This document shows, piece after piece, positions 31,595-40,920 of a stretch of 64,000 bases of DNA. Within the stretch, counting starts at the first letter, position 1. Each line of letters starts with the position of its first letter. The notes under the pieces were generated by a model. The model saw only the letters and a program-made list of their open reading frames with translations, searched no databases and had not been told where the DNA came from. Origin of the DNA: JALZAA01 sp046724655 (GTDB taxonomy: Bacteria > Actinomycetota > Acidimicrobiia > IMCC26256 > JACDBD01); the NCBI GenBank assembly GCA_046724655.1, contig JBKOWY010000018.1, forward strand, positions 10,588-74,587. Reading direction: 5' to 3'. A program made the position numbers and the translations under genes.

Positions 31595-32610
31595 GTGAGG
31601 ACCCCCGGGTCGCAGTCGTAGGAGCAGGGTCGTGGGGGACGGCTGTCGCCGCGCTCGTGTCGACCAACGCCGAGACCGTCCTCTGGGCGCGCCGGCCCGA
31701 GCTCGCCGCCGCCATCGTCGATCGGCACGAGAACTCCGAGTACCTGCCCGGTGTCGAGCTCCCCGACGACTTGCGGGTCACGGCCGACATCGAAGAGGCG
31801 TGCGCAACCGCGGACGTCGTGGTGCTCGGCGTCCCGTCGCACGGCATGCGCGCCGTGCTGACAGAAGCGGCCAAGTTCGTGCGCCCCGCCGTTCCCGTCG
31901 TCAGCCTGGCGAAAGGCGTGGAGCAGGGAACGCTGCGGCGCATGACCGAGATCATCGCCGAGGTGCTCCCGACACACCTGCGCGAGCGCATCGGCGTGCT
32001 CACCGGCCCCAATCTCGCCCGTGAGATCGCGGCCGGGCAGCCGGCGGCGTCGGTGGTCGCCGTGGAGGACGAGCCGACGGCCGAGGATCTGCAGCGCCTG
32101 CTCATGACGGCAACGTTCCGCGTGTACACGAACCCGGACGTGGTCGGATGCGAGATCGCCGGCGCGCTCAAGAACGTCATGGCGATCGCGGCAGGCATCG
32201 CTGATGGCCTCGGCTACGGCGACAACACGAAGGCCGCGCTCCTCACGCGCGGTCTCGCCGAGCTCACGCGCCTCGGCATCGGGCTCGGCGGCAATCCCCT
32301 TACGTTCTCGGGCCTCGCCGGCATGGGCGACCTGGTCGCGACGTGCACGAGCACCCAGAGCCGCAACCGCGCGGTCGGCGAGCAACTCGGTAAGGGTCGC
32401 CAGATCGACGACATCGTCGCCGAGATGAGGATGGTCGCTGAAGGCGTGAAGTCGACCGCCGCCGTCCTCGAGCTCGCTCGGCGACACCGGGTCGAGATGC
32501 CGATCGCGGAACAGGTCGGAGCCGTACTGTACGAAGGCAAACGCGCCGAGGACCTCGTCACCGCGCTCATGCTGCGAGAAGCCAAACCAGAGCTCCACGG
32601 CATCACATGA
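31591..32610 (+). CDS. gpsA: Glycerol-3-phosphate dehydrogenase [NAD(P)+]
   Basis: A 339-residue enzyme that reduces dihydroxyacetone phosphate to sn-glycerol-3-phosphate for phospholipids. It starts VAVVGAGSWGTAVAAL, and contains LGVPSHGMR, the SLAKGVEQGTLRRM region, GPNLAREIAAGQPAA and the catalytic Lys in EIAGALKNVMAIAAG, followed by GGNPLTFSGLAGMGDLVATCTS. The GTG overlaps the plsC stop by four bases, so the two genes are coupled in one lipid operon. Confidence 0.96.
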   Translation: MSEDPRVAVVGAGSWGTAVAALVSTNAETVLWARRPELAAAIVDRHENSEYLPGVELPDDLRVTADIEEACATADVVVLGVPSHGMRAVLTEAAKFVRPAVPVVSLAKGVEQGTLRRMTEIIAEVLPTHLRERIGVLTGPNLAREIAAGQPAASVVAVEDEPTAEDLQRLLMTATFRVYTNPDVVGCEIAGALKNVMAIAAGIADGLGYGDNTKAALLTRGLAELTRLGIGLGGNPLTFSGLAGMGDLVATCTSTQSRNRAVGEQLGKGRQIDDIVAEMRMVAEGVKSTAAVLELARRHRVEMPIAEQVGAVLYEGKRAEDLVTALMLREAKPELHGIT

Positions 32611-32629
32611 GCAGCGTGATCGAACCAGA

Positions 32630-33907
32630 GTGAGCGAGGGCGCCTCAACTCGGGTCGGCGTGCTCGGCTCCTCGGCACAGGCTCTGGTCGACGCGCACGG
32701 GGCCGTCAGACCCGACGACGCGCCCTGGCAGGTCGACTGGTGGATTGGCGCCGACGACCGCTGGCACGTTCCCGCGCGCGAGGCGTCGCTGCGCCAGTCG
32801 CTCGTGGGTGCGGCGCCGGTGGTCGAGACATCGCTACGCGTCCCCGGCGGTGACGCGGTGCACCGCGTCTACGGCATCGGCGGACCCGGCGGCCTCGTGG
32901 CCCTCGAGATCGAGAACGCGTCCGCCGCGCCCTTCGTCGCCGCGCTCGTTCTGGGCCCGGCCCCGGGTGGCCACTTGCGGGAAGTCGGTAGCAGCAGGTC
33001 GTGGGTCACCGTCAGCGGGCGTCCGGTCCTGCGCACGCCCCGGCCGGTGACCCGCTGGGCCGCCGGACTGAGCGACGAAACCCTCGAGACGGTTGTCGAA
33101 GGCCGGGCCGAACGGGGCACCTTTCCCGGGATACGCCGCCGGGGTATGCGGCTCGAGGTCGCGTTGCTCCATCCACTTGCGCATCGGACGCGCCTTCGCT
33201 GCGCGCTGGCGGTGGGTCGCGATCGTTCGGTGCGCGTGGACGCCGTCGATCCGACGCTGCTTCCCGACGCGCACGTCGCCTCCGCCGGCTGGGCGGCGCA
33301 CTTGCGCCGCGGGATGCAGGCGGTCCTCCCCGACCACCGGCTCCAGCAGGCCGTGTACGCCGCGCGTGCCGCGCTGCTGCTCGGCGCCGACGCCGCCACC
33401 CGCCCCGACGCCGCGGAGCTGGCGGCGTTGGAGGACTGGGGGTTCGACACCGAGGCCGTCGCCACGTGGCGCCGCCTGGGCATTCGTGAGCGAAGGCGAG
33501 CGGCGCAGCGCATCCCTGATCCCAGGTCGTGGGAGACGATCCAGGCGCGCCTGCGGGCGGCCTCGCCGACATTCGCGTGGCACGACGGTCCAGCCCCGTT
33601 CCTACGAGCGGTGCGCGACCTCCTCCTGGGCCCGAGCGACGGCGGCTCCGTGACGCTGCTGACCGAGTATCCGGCCTGCTGGCGTGGTCAGGGCCTCGAC
33701 GTACGCGAGGCGCCCACGCGTGCCGGCCGCGTCTCGTACTCGGTGCGCTGGCATGGCCCCCGGCCGGCGCTGCTGTGGGAGTGCGAGAACGCGATCCGGC
33801 TCTCGGCGCCCGGCCTCGACCCGTCCTGGTCGACAACGGAGGCGCGGGGTGAGGCCCTCTTGGCCGCGCCTACTGGCCAGGCACGCGACGCGGGGAGCTT
33901 TGCGTAG
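32630..33907 (+). CDS. Hypothetical protein next to the alpha-mannosidase gene
   Basis: A 425-residue soluble protein. The first half is beta-rich (VDWWIGADDRWHVPAREASLR, VVETSLRVPGGDAVHRVYGI, GGLVALEIENASAAPFVAALVLGP), as in the non-catalytic domains of clan GH-L or GH38-type enzymes. The second half has a helical stretch (HLRRGMQAVLPDHRLQQAVYAARAALLLGAD) reminiscent of an incomplete alpha/alpha barrel. No catalytic motif is visible. It starts 19 bases after gpsA and overlaps the convergent mannosidase gene by 38 bases, so a carbohydrate role is likely but unproven. Confidence 0.65.
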   Translation: MSEGASTRVGVLGSSAQALVDAHGAVRPDDAPWQVDWWIGADDRWHVPAREASLRQSLVGAAPVVETSLRVPGGDAVHRVYGIGGPGGLVALEIENASAAPFVAALVLGPAPGGHLREVGSSRSWVTVSGRPVLRTPRPVTRWAAGLSDETLETVVEGRAERGTFPGIRRRGMRLEVALLHPLAHRTRLRCALAVGRDRSVRVDAVDPTLLPDAHVASAGWAAHLRRGMQAVLPDHRLQQAVYAARAALLLGADAATRPDAAELAALEDWGFDTEAVATWRRLGIRERRRAAQRIPDPRSWETIQARLRAASPTFAWHDGPAPFLRAVRDLLLGPSDGGSVTLLTEYPACWRGQGLDVREAPTRAGRVSYSVRWHGPRPALLWECENAIRLSAPGLDPSWSTTEARGEALLAAPTGQARDAGSFA

Positions 33908-36659
33908 CCGCGTCGTCCAGGCGCAGCGTGGCGATCTCCCACGGCCGGAGCTCGAGCGTGCCCTCGACGCGCGCACGAGGACGGCCCACCAGGTCGACCG
34001 TCCAGCCGGTGACGGGCGCGCCTTCCCATTCGATCGCCGCCGTTGCGACGTCAGGGGAGGGGTTGAACACGCGCACCACGAGCCCGCCCGCATCTCGCAG
34101 CACCGCCGAAACCCGGGCGCCGTCGACCTGCAAGGGCGCGCCCGTGGGCTCGCGGCGCGCGCCCGACCACCCCCCGGCCCGGATTCGCTCGAGCGGGACG
34201 AGCACCTCGTCGGCGACGTCGTAAAGCCGCGCGCCGAGCCAGTCGCCGCGATGAGGGACGAGCGCCCAGTCGAACGCGAGAGGCCCGAGCATCTGCGGCC
34301 CGTGGAGCGGATAGGGATATCCCGCCGGGCTCGCGCGCATCGAGAGCTGCATGCGCGAGAGATAGCCCGTCGCCCGCAGCAGCGTGAGCGCGAGCTCGGT
34401 TCCTTGCCTCCCGTCCTCGCTGACGAGCTCGTACTCCAGCAGGCCGTCGTGAACGAGGGCGAGGCCGGCGTTGCCGTCCGATGCATCTACGAAGCGGCGA
34501 GACACGAATGTCGGCAACCCGAACTCGTTGGGACCACCCTCGGCGCCGAGGCCCCGGTCGACGACCGCGAACGCGCACTCGGCGTTCGAGACGGTCGCCG
34601 GCGACGGCAGCGGGAAATGCACCCGCAGGCGGTGATCGCGGCAGGGATTGTCGAGCTCCGTGTGGACCCGCAGGAACCGCTCACCAGTCCGCAACTCCAG
34701 CGTCGTGTGCACAGTGGCGGCCACCATCTCGTCGGCGCGCTGCCCGCAGAAGCGCTCGTCGCCGATTGCATGCGTGGGCCACCGGTAGATCGCGTCGACA
34801 CGCACTCGAGCCCGCACGGGACCGTCCTCGAGCGTCGTGACCTCGACGGATTCCGGTTGGTCGACGACCAGGTCGTCGGCGGGTGGCGAGTAGTTGTACA
34901 CGTCGCCGCCGTCGCCGCCGTCGACCAGGCGACCGAGGCGCGGCAGCGTGAGTCCGTCGGCGGTGGTGACCGTGTAGGTGCCATCGCTGCTGTCGACCTC
35001 GACGTGCAGGTGCTCGTTGTCGAGCGACGAGGGGCCCGCGGACACCGCGGTCTCCGGCCCGGCTCCGGCGGCGACGGTGTAGCTCCGCCAGCCGAAGCCG
35101 GGGACGTCCTCGACGGAGAAGATGGCCTCGCGGACGGGCGCCGCCATCACCCGGAAGCTGAACGTCTTCCCTTCGTCGCCGAGGCGGACGAGCTCGTCCC
35201 GGATCTCGGTCAGGTCGACGGCGGTCTCGCCCGGATGCGCGCCCTGGAACACGAGGTCGAGCGTGCCGTCGTCGGCTTCGGTCATCGCGTAACGCCCGAT
35301 GCGCTCGCCGGCGAACTCGGGGCCGTTCATCATCTCGAGGACCCACCGCACCTTCTGGCCGGCGACGATGGTCGAGAAGCCCTCACCGGTGAGCACCCCG
35401 AGCTCCTGCGTCGGGCACGGCGTGCCATCGGCCGAGACGAAATGGAACGGTCCTTCACCCGGCACGTTCACCGAGAGCAGACCCCCGCGCCGCGCTTGGG
35501 TCGGGTTCACGACCAGGGTCGACCCCGCGGGCGCATCGACCGCGGCGGCGAGGTCGCGCAGCGCGTCACGCGTGAGCACGTCGCCGATCTGGCGGGCCTC
35601 GTGGTAGCGGACGAGCACCTGGTCGACGACCTCGTCGTCGCTGCACGCGCAGGACGAGTCGTGGGCGCTGTTCAGCACGAGGTTCCGCCAGGCGATGCCG
35701 AGGAGCGCGTTCGGATATCGCTCGGGAGGTAGAAGGAGTGCCGACAGCGGCTCCGCCCGCCGCTCGAGCGCCCGTTCGGCGCGGGCGCACGCCTGATGGA
35801 CGTCGACGCGGTTCGACGCCACGCCCATGAGCACGTTGGCGCGCGCGCCGGACCGCAGCTCGCCCCGCCACGTCGTCAACCCGTCGGTAGGTTGCTCGGC
35901 GAGGTATTCGGGCAGCGAGGTGACGACGAACCGGTAATCGTCTTGGATCTCGTTCGCTTCGGCGACGACGCGTCCGAGCCACGGCTGCGGCATCTGGTGG
36001 TCGGTGCCATTCATCAGCAACATCGCTCCGCCCGGAAGGCGAGCCGGGCCCAGCTCGAGCTCGTAGCTGCGCGCCCGGGCGACGAGTTGCTTGGCATCGT
36101 CGGGGAGGTCGCGCCCGTTCGAGTACGAGCCGTACAGGTACTCGGCGCGCACGGTCGATCCGTCGGGCGCTTCCCAGTTGAACGCCGTCTTGGTGACGCT
36201 CGACGGCACGCCGCGCCACACCACCGCGTGCTCGAACCCGGCCTGCCGCAGGATCTGGGGCATCTGCGCGATGTGGCCGAACATGTCGGGGAGGTAGCCC
36301 ACCGGCATGCCGCCCCCAAGCTCCGTGGAGCGTCGCAGACCGAGCTGGAGGTCGCGCACGATCGTCTCGCCCGAGACCATGAACTCGTCCATGAGGACCA
36401 TCCACGGCCCTACCGACAAGCGGCCGGTGGCCGCCAGGCGCCGCAGCGTCTGTGCCGCTTCGGGGCGGACCTCCAGGTAGTCGTCGACGACGACCGTCTG
36501 ACCGTCGAGGAGGAACCTGGCGTAGCTCAGGTCACGCTCGAGGAGGGGCAGGAGCTCGTCGAGCAGGCGCACGAGCCGGGCCCGGAAGACCTGGAAGGGC
36601 GCGTACCACTCTCGATCCCAGTGCGTGTGGGGGAGGATCGCAACGGTCGTCGGCGGCAC
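33870..36659 (-). CDS. Glycoside hydrolase family 38 alpha-mannosidase
   Basis: A 929-residue enzyme that hydrolyses alpha-mannosides. The zinc site starts HTHWDREW (His11, His13, Asp15), and the nucleophile is Asp125 in GYLPDMFGHIAQMP, a second zinc ligand. Further conserved regions are WEAPDGSTVRAEYL, MNGTDHQMPQP, NSAHDSSCACSDDEVVDQV and the beta-sandwich C-terminal half. No signal peptide is seen, so it is probably cytoplasmic and acts on imported or internal mannosides. It is convergent with, and overlaps, the hypothetical gene before it, and is divergent from the ammonium transporter gene. Confidence 0.93.
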   Translation of the reverse strand: MPPTTVAILPHTHWDREWYAPFQVFRARLVRLLDELLPLLERDLSYARFLLDGQTVVVDDYLEVRPEAAQTLRRLAATGRLSVGPWMVLMDEFMVSGETIVRDLQLGLRRSTELGGGMPVGYLPDMFGHIAQMPQILRQAGFEHAVVWRGVPSSVTKTAFNWEAPDGSTVRAEYLYGSYSNGRDLPDDAKQLVARARSYELELGPARLPGGAMLLMNGTDHQMPQPWLGRVVAEANEIQDDYRFVVTSLPEYLAEQPTDGLTTWRGELRSGARANVLMGVASNRVDVHQACARAERALERRAEPLSALLLPPERYPNALLGIAWRNLVLNSAHDSSCACSDDEVVDQVLVRYHEARQIGDVLTRDALRDLAAAVDAPAGSTLVVNPTQARRGGLLSVNVPGEGPFHFVSADGTPCPTQELGVLTGEGFSTIVAGQKVRWVLEMMNGPEFAGERIGRYAMTEADDGTLDLVFQGAHPGETAVDLTEIRDELVRLGDEGKTFSFRVMAAPVREAIFSVEDVPGFGWRSYTVAAGAGPETAVSAGPSSLDNEHLHVEVDSSDGTYTVTTADGLTLPRLGRLVDGGDGGDVYNYSPPADDLVVDQPESVEVTTLEDGPVRARVRVDAIYRWPTHAIGDERFCGQRADEMVAATVHTTLELRTGERFLRVHTELDNPCRDHRLRVHFPLPSPATVSNAECAFAVVDRGLGAEGGPNEFGLPTFVSRRFVDASDGNAGLALVHDGLLEYELVSEDGRQGTELALTLLRATGYLSRMQLSMRASPAGYPYPLHGPQMLGPLAFDWALVPHRGDWLGARLYDVADEVLVPLERIRAGGWSGARREPTGAPLQVDGARVSAVLRDAGGLVVRVFNPSPDVATAAIEWEGAPVTGWTVDLVGRPRARVEGTLELRPWEIATLRLDDAATQSSPRRVPGQ

Positions 36660-36719
36660 CGGCCCAGGATACGAGCCGGGCTGCGTCGGGAGCGGCCGTC
36701 AGAGTCCCGTCAGAGCCGT

Positions 36720-36773
36720 GTTTCGGTTCGTTCACGGATCGGCACCGGTCGCGAAACGTGCCCCCCTTACGTT
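36720..36773 (+). promoter_or_regulatory. GlnR-like half-sites and -10 box of the ammonium transporter gene
   Basis: GTTTC (36720-36724), TTCAC (36731-36735), GCACC (36742-36746) and GAAAC (36753-36757) are all six bases apart, matching the GlnR box layout. TACGTT (36768-36773) follows the last box by ten bases, the same gap as at 10742-10762. Ammonium transporter genes are standard GlnR targets in actinobacteria, which supports the reading. Confidence 0.6.
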
Positions 36774-36858
36774 CGCCTTACCTCGCGCAGAGGGGCTGGA
36801 ACCACGCGAGGGGGAGGGCAACGGCGCCTTTTCGAGCATTCACGAGCAGGAGGACGAT

Positions 36859-38454
36859 GTGAAACGGAAATTGTTGGGCAAGGGCGCCGCGGTTGTGACC
36901 CTCGCCCTCGTACTGGTGGTCCTTGCCGGCACAGCGGCGTTCGGACAGGACCCGAAGCCGGTGTTCGACGGCAAGCTGATCCCGGCGCCGTCGGACGTCG
37001 GCGTGAGCTTGAACATTCTCTGGGTCGTCATCTCCGCGGTGCTCGTCATATTCATGCAGGCGGGCTTCGCGTTGGTCGAGACCGGTTTCACCAGGGCGAA
37101 GCACGCCGCTCACACGATGTCGATGAACTTCGCGATCTTCGGGTTGGGTTTCGTCGCGTTCTTCGTCGTGGGTTATGCGTTCATGTTCGGCGGCTACACC
37201 GCCAGCGGAGTCATCCCGTTCGGCTACGACAAGGCGGTCGGTGACGCGCTCATCGGCTCGGGTGATTGGACGTTCCTGTGGCACGGAGGGTTCTTCCTCA
37301 CCAACCTCCCGAGCCTTGCGTTGACGGCACCGGTGGCGGCGTTCTTCCTCTACATGGTGGCCTTCATGGACACCACAGCCACCATCCCGACGGGAGCGAT
37401 GGCCGAGCGGTGGCGGTGGAAGTCCTTCGTGGCGTGGGGCCTCTTCGTCGGATCGATCTACTACCCGCTGTTCGGCGCGTGGACCTGGGGCGGCGGCTGG
37501 CTGGCGAAGCTGGGCAACAGCCTGCATCTCGGATTCGGTTACGTGGACTTTGCCGGATCGGGCGTTGTCCACGCGATGGGGGGCTTTGCCGGTCTGGCCG
37601 GCGCGCTCGTACTCGGTCCGCGGATCGGCAAGTACGGTCCGGACGGGAAGCCACGGACGTTGGCGGCGCACAGCATCCCGATGGCGCTGCTCGGCACGTT
37701 CATCCTGCTCGTGGGCTGGTTCGGGTTCAACGCGGGTTCGACACTCGCTGCCACAGACGTTCGGTTCGCGGTCATTGCGACGAACACCGCACTGGCGGCT
37801 GCGTTCGGTGCAACGGTTGCGATGTTCTACGCGATGCGGCGGCTCGGGAAGCCCGACCCGGGGATGATGGCGAACGGCATGCTCGCCGGACTCGTGGCGA
37901 TCACGGCGCCGTGTGCCTTCGTGCAGCCGTGGGCAGCAGCGGTGATCGGTGCCATTGCAGCTGTCATCGTCATCGAGTCGATTCTCTTCATCGAGCGCAA
38001 GGGCGTCGACGATCCGGTAGGCGCGATCTCGGTGCACGGTGTCTGCGGCATCTGGGGAGTGCTCTCGGTCGGTCTGTTCGCGAGTGGGCAGTACGGGACC
38101 GCGTGGAACGGCACGACTGAAGGCTCGGCGGCAGCCGCCAAGGGTGTGAGCGGGATCCTCTACGGCCTCGACCCTGGGCTCGGTCAGCTCGTGGCTCAGG
38201 CCGTCGGGGCGCTCGTCATCGTCTTCGTGATGGGCGGGATCGCCTACTTGTTCTTCAAGATCTGCAACGCGGTCACGAAGGGCGGTATCCGGCCCGCCGA
38301 GGACGTCGAGCGCGCGGGAATCGACCGGGAGGAGATGGGCGTCATCGCCTACTCCGACCTCACCCTCAGCGAGCTGGTGCTCGCGGGCGAGGACCCGGCC
38401 GAGGACAGGGTGCTCGCGAGCACTCCGTCCCCCGACCCGACCATCGGTAGGTAA
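36859..38454 (+). CDS. amt: Ammonium transporter, Amt family
   Basis: A 531-residue membrane protein. A probable signal sequence (residues 1-30, ending GTAAFGQ) precedes 11 transmembrane helices. Family hallmarks include QAGFALVETGFTRAKHAAHTMSMN, the pore histidines in VVHAMGGFAGLAGA (about H238) and SVHGVCGIWGVLSVGLF (about H393), and GWFGFNAGS. The C-terminal tail (GIRPAEDVERAGIDREEMG) is the gating region that PII proteins contact. The GTG at 36859 follows AGGAGGA. No glnK gene follows. The upstream GlnR-like boxes imply nitrogen control. Confidence 0.96.
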   Translation: MKRKLLGKGAAVVTLALVLVVLAGTAAFGQDPKPVFDGKLIPAPSDVGVSLNILWVVISAVLVIFMQAGFALVETGFTRAKHAAHTMSMNFAIFGLGFVAFFVVGYAFMFGGYTASGVIPFGYDKAVGDALIGSGDWTFLWHGGFFLTNLPSLALTAPVAAFFLYMVAFMDTTATIPTGAMAERWRWKSFVAWGLFVGSIYYPLFGAWTWGGGWLAKLGNSLHLGFGYVDFAGSGVVHAMGGFAGLAGALVLGPRIGKYGPDGKPRTLAAHSIPMALLGTFILLVGWFGFNAGSTLAATDVRFAVIATNTALAAAFGATVAMFYAMRRLGKPDPGMMANGMLAGLVAITAPCAFVQPWAAAVIGAIAAVIVIESILFIERKGVDDPVGAISVHGVCGIWGVLSVGLFASGQYGTAWNGTTEGSAAAAKGVSGILYGLDPGLGQLVAQAVGALVIVFVMGGIAYLFFKICNAVTKGGIRPAEDVERAGIDREEMGVIAYSDLTLSELVLAGEDPAEDRVLASTPSPDPTIGR

Positions 38455-38482
38455 CGAGGAGTTCCACGGCGGTTGCGCAAGT

Positions 38483-38510
38483 GGTCGGCGGGCGACGGGG
38501 CCCGCCGACC
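38483..38510 (+). terminator. Strong hairpin after amt
   Basis: GGTCGGCGGG and CCCGCCGACC form a perfect 10-bp stem with an 8-base loop, 28 bases after the amt stop. There is no T-tract, so termination is likely but not certain. Confidence 0.55.
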
Positions 38511-38553
38511 GCTTCGCCGTGTGTGTACGCGTTCGAGCGCGCATACTGGTGAT

Positions 38554-38940
38554 GTGGGCCCGAGCCGGTACGTCGGCCAAAGCGTGTTCCTGCGCTGCTG
38601 GCCCCCGGGCATGCTCGCCTTCGCACTCATTGTGCTGCTCGGTACCGGCCGAGGTGCGTTCTTCTACGGGGGGCTGTTCGCGCTCTGCGGCCTGGTGTCG
38701 GCCCGCTACCTGCCGTGGCGCTTCGCCGTCCTCGACGACGGCATCGCATTGTGGTTCCCCTTCGGGCGGCGCCTGTTCCTGCCCAAGGACGCCGTGACGG
38801 TGCGCGTGCGTTCGGGGAGCCCGGTCGCGTATCCGGAAGTCTTCCGCCGGTGGGGCTACCCGCTCACCGACGGCCTCGTGGAGCGGCGTCGCAAGCTGCT
38901 GGCCGCCGTGCTCGTGCAGCACGGTTTCCACGTAGCGTGA
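38554..38940 (+). CDS. Small membrane protein of unknown function
   Basis: A 128-residue protein with two adjacent hydrophobic segments (about residues 17-45, MLAFALIVLLG and AFFYGGLFALCGLVSA) followed by a soluble C-terminal half resembling bacterial PH-like domains of membrane proteins (FAVLDDGIALWFPFGRRLFLPKDAVTVRV). The GTG at 38554 is chosen because CATACT lies six bases upstream, fitting a leaderless start. The next gene begins at or just after its stop, suggesting an operon. Confidence 0.6.
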   Translation: MGPSRYVGQSVFLRCWPPGMLAFALIVLLGTGRGAFFYGGLFALCGLVSARYLPWRFAVLDDGIALWFPFGRRLFLPKDAVTVRVRSGSPVAYPEVFRRWGYPLTDGLVERRRKLLAAVLVQHGFHVA

Positions 38941-38945
38941 ACGCG

Positions 38946-39350
38946 ATGGTCGATCTCCGTGCCGGCGTTCCCGGCGTCAACGCCCCGGCGCCGACCACGT
39001 ACGAGGAGTTCTGGCCGTACTACGTGAGCCAGCACCTGCACCCGGCGACGCGTGCCATGCACGTGATCGGCACCTCGCTGGCCATCCTCGCGATCGTGAC
39101 GGCCGTCGTGTTCCGCGCGCCGATCCTGCTGATCGCGGTGCCGGTGCTCGGCTACGGCTTCGCCTTCGCGAGCCATTTCATCTGGGAGAAGAACAAGCCG
39201 GCCTCCTTCGGGCACCCGCTGTGGTCGTTCCGCGCCGACCTGCGCCAGCTGTGGAAGGCGTACGGAGGTCTACTCGCCGACGACGTGCGGGCCGTGCGGG
39301 CCGCCGCCGGGGTGCCGCCCACCGCGCGCACGCTGGCCGAAGCAGCGTAG
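38946..39350 (+). CDS. DUF962/Mpo1-like membrane protein
   Basis: A 134-residue protein. The pattern TYEEFWPYYVSQHLHPATRAMHVIGTSLAIL followed by a second hydrophobic segment and GYGFAFASHFIWEKNKPASFGHPLWSFRADLRQLWK is the DUF962 signature. The yeast member Mpo1 is an iron-dependent dioxygenase in fatty-acid alpha-oxidation, and the conserved histidines here (H in QHLHP, MHVIG, SHF) fit that chemistry, but bacterial roles are untested. An in-frame GTG at 38937 overlaps the previous stop and could be used instead. Confidence 0.8.
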   Translation: MVDLRAGVPGVNAPAPTTYEEFWPYYVSQHLHPATRAMHVIGTSLAILAIVTAVVFRAPILLIAVPVLGYGFAFASHFIWEKNKPASFGHPLWSFRADLRQLWKAYGGLLADDVRAVRAAAGVPPTARTLAEAA

Positions 39351-39357
39351 GCGGCAG

Positions 39358-40920
39358 TCACCCCCGCGCCCACTCCTTGGCCATCGGGCTGGGCTCCACC
39401 GTGTGTCCGACGCGCTCGAACCAACCGGCCTCGTACGCCTGCTCGAGCGCGTGCTGTTCATGCGCCGCCACGCGCGCCGGCGCCCGAACAGAGCGACCGC
39501 CGCCGGCGCCGGGAACCGCGTCGCAGGGCGGGGACGGGTCGGCCAGCGCGACGTCGAGGTTGATGCCGACACGCCGGTCGACTCGCTCGGTGGCGAGGCT
39601 CGCGCCGAGATTGTTGGCGCGCCGGTCGCGGGTCGTGAGGAACCAGGTCTGCCCGGCCTTGCCCGGCCCGCGCGCCGGCGCGCCCAGGAAGCGCCACTCG
39701 AGGAATCGAAGCACGGAGGTGTGGTCGTACAGCGTGTGGTCGACATACCCGCGCCGCGCGTAGGGCGAGGCGATAAGCGCGGGCACGCGGAAGCCGGCCT
39801 GCCCGAAGTTCTGGTCGTCGACCGGATTGGCCCGGTCGTCGGGAAGCACCGGCGGCTTGACGTGGTCGTAGAACCCGCCCCACTCGTCGTACTTGACCAC
39901 GAACGCGCCGCGTCTCCAGTGCTTCGACCGCGCAAACGCGGCGAACACGTCGCGCAGGAACCGCTGCCCGGCGCGGATGTCGGCGAGCGGATGGTCGTCG
40001 GTGCGGTTCCCGCCCAGGAAGGCAGGATCGACCATCGTGAACTTCGGCAGCCTCCCCTGTTGCGCGTCGGTGAAGTACTGGTCGATCCGTCGTTGGAAGT
40101 TCGCCAAACGAGAGCCCCACAGCGCGAGCACGGGAAGGTCGGTGTAGTAGTAGCCCGCGCTCACACCCGCGTTCGCGAGCCGATCCCAGATCGTGTCCCA
40201 CTGGTATCCGCCGGTCGCGAACGGCAACGTGTTGTCCTTGTACTCACCCGACTGGCCCGAGTGGAGGTAAGCGCGGTTGGGGTACGTCGGACCGAGGATC
40301 GAGGCGTGCCAGCGGTCGAACACCGTGAACTCGCGCGCCAGCTGCGACGTGAACGGCAGTGCGTCGCCGCCGTAGTACCCGAGCGCGAATGTGTCGTTGC
40401 CGCTGCCGGGGGCCAGGAAGCCGCCGTCCCGCTGTACGCGCCCTTGTGTCCACTGGTGGCCGGGATCGGGATGACCGCATCCCCGGTACGGGTTCGCTTC
40501 GGCGGGGTTCGCGAGCAGGGGCGCGGTCGGGACGGTCGTCCCGTCGGGGGCGGGAAACGACTGGCGCTGCCTGCCATCGACGCGGAAGCGCTTCCCGTAC
40601 CGGCTCTTGCCGCGCTCGATGTACCTCTTGTCGTCGGCGAGCCAGCCGAAGTAGTGATCGAACGACCGGTTCTCCATCATCACGACGACGACGGTGTCGA
40701 TCGGCGACTCCTTCGCCGGCTGATCGAGCATCGACGTGAAGTCCTCGGCCGCGAGTCTCCCGCCGGCGGCGCGCCTCCCGAGCCCGAGCACCGGCGCACC
40801 CAACGCGACCGCCCCGCCCAGCTGCGCTGTTCGTCGCAGGAACTCACGCCGGTTCAAGGCCGCCTGTCTAGCGCGCCGCCGGACTCGCTTGCGTGCGCGT
40901 CGCCGTAACATCCATGTCAT
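39358..40920 (-). CDS. Exported phospholipase C/phosphoesterase-family protein
   Basis: A 520-residue protein of the alkaline-phosphatase-like PLC family (PF04185 type). A twin-arginine signal is visible (NRREFLRRTAQLGGAVALGAPVLGLG, about residues 23-48) after a very basic start. The metal and catalytic region reads VVVVMMENRSFDHYFGWL, followed by NRAYLHSG, VVKYDEWGGFYDHVKPP and GFRVPALIASPYARRGYVDHTLYDHTSVLRF. Substrate may be phospholipid or another phosphate ester. The ATG at 40920 overlaps the rpiB-like start on the other strand; an internal ATG at 40911 is also possible. Confidence 0.88.
   Translation of the reverse strand: MTWMLRRRARKRVRRRARQAALNRREFLRRTAQLGGAVALGAPVLGLGRRAAGGRLAAEDFTSMLDQPAKESPIDTVVVVMMENRSFDHYFGWLADDKRYIERGKSRYGKRFRVDGRQRQSFPAPDGTTVPTAPLLANPAEANPYRGCGHPDPGHQWTQGRVQRDGGFLAPGSGNDTFALGYYGGDALPFTSQLAREFTVFDRWHASILGPTYPNRAYLHSGQSGEYKDNTLPFATGGYQWDTIWDRLANAGVSAGYYYTDLPVLALWGSRLANFQRRIDQYFTDAQQGRLPKFTMVDPAFLGGNRTDDHPLADIRAGQRFLRDVFAAFARSKHWRRGAFVVKYDEWGGFYDHVKPPVLPDDRANPVDDQNFGQAGFRVPALIASPYARRGYVDHTLYDHTSVLRFLEWRFLGAPARGPGKAGQTWFLTTRDRRANNLGASLATERVDRRVGINLDVALADPSPPCDAVPGAGGGRSVRAPARVAAHEQHALEQAYEAGWFERVGHTVEPSPMAKEWARG

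Noticed and set aside
38483..38510. Riboswitch-like structure after amt
   Set aside because: It is a single perfect hairpin without conserved riboswitch elements and lies downstream of the gene. A terminator or mRNA-end structure is the simpler reading.
36778..38931. A 717-codon open frame antisense to amt
   Set aside because: It is rich in Arg, His, Asp and Glu with no domain pattern and mirrors the codon structure of amt. Long antisense frames are expected at this GC content.
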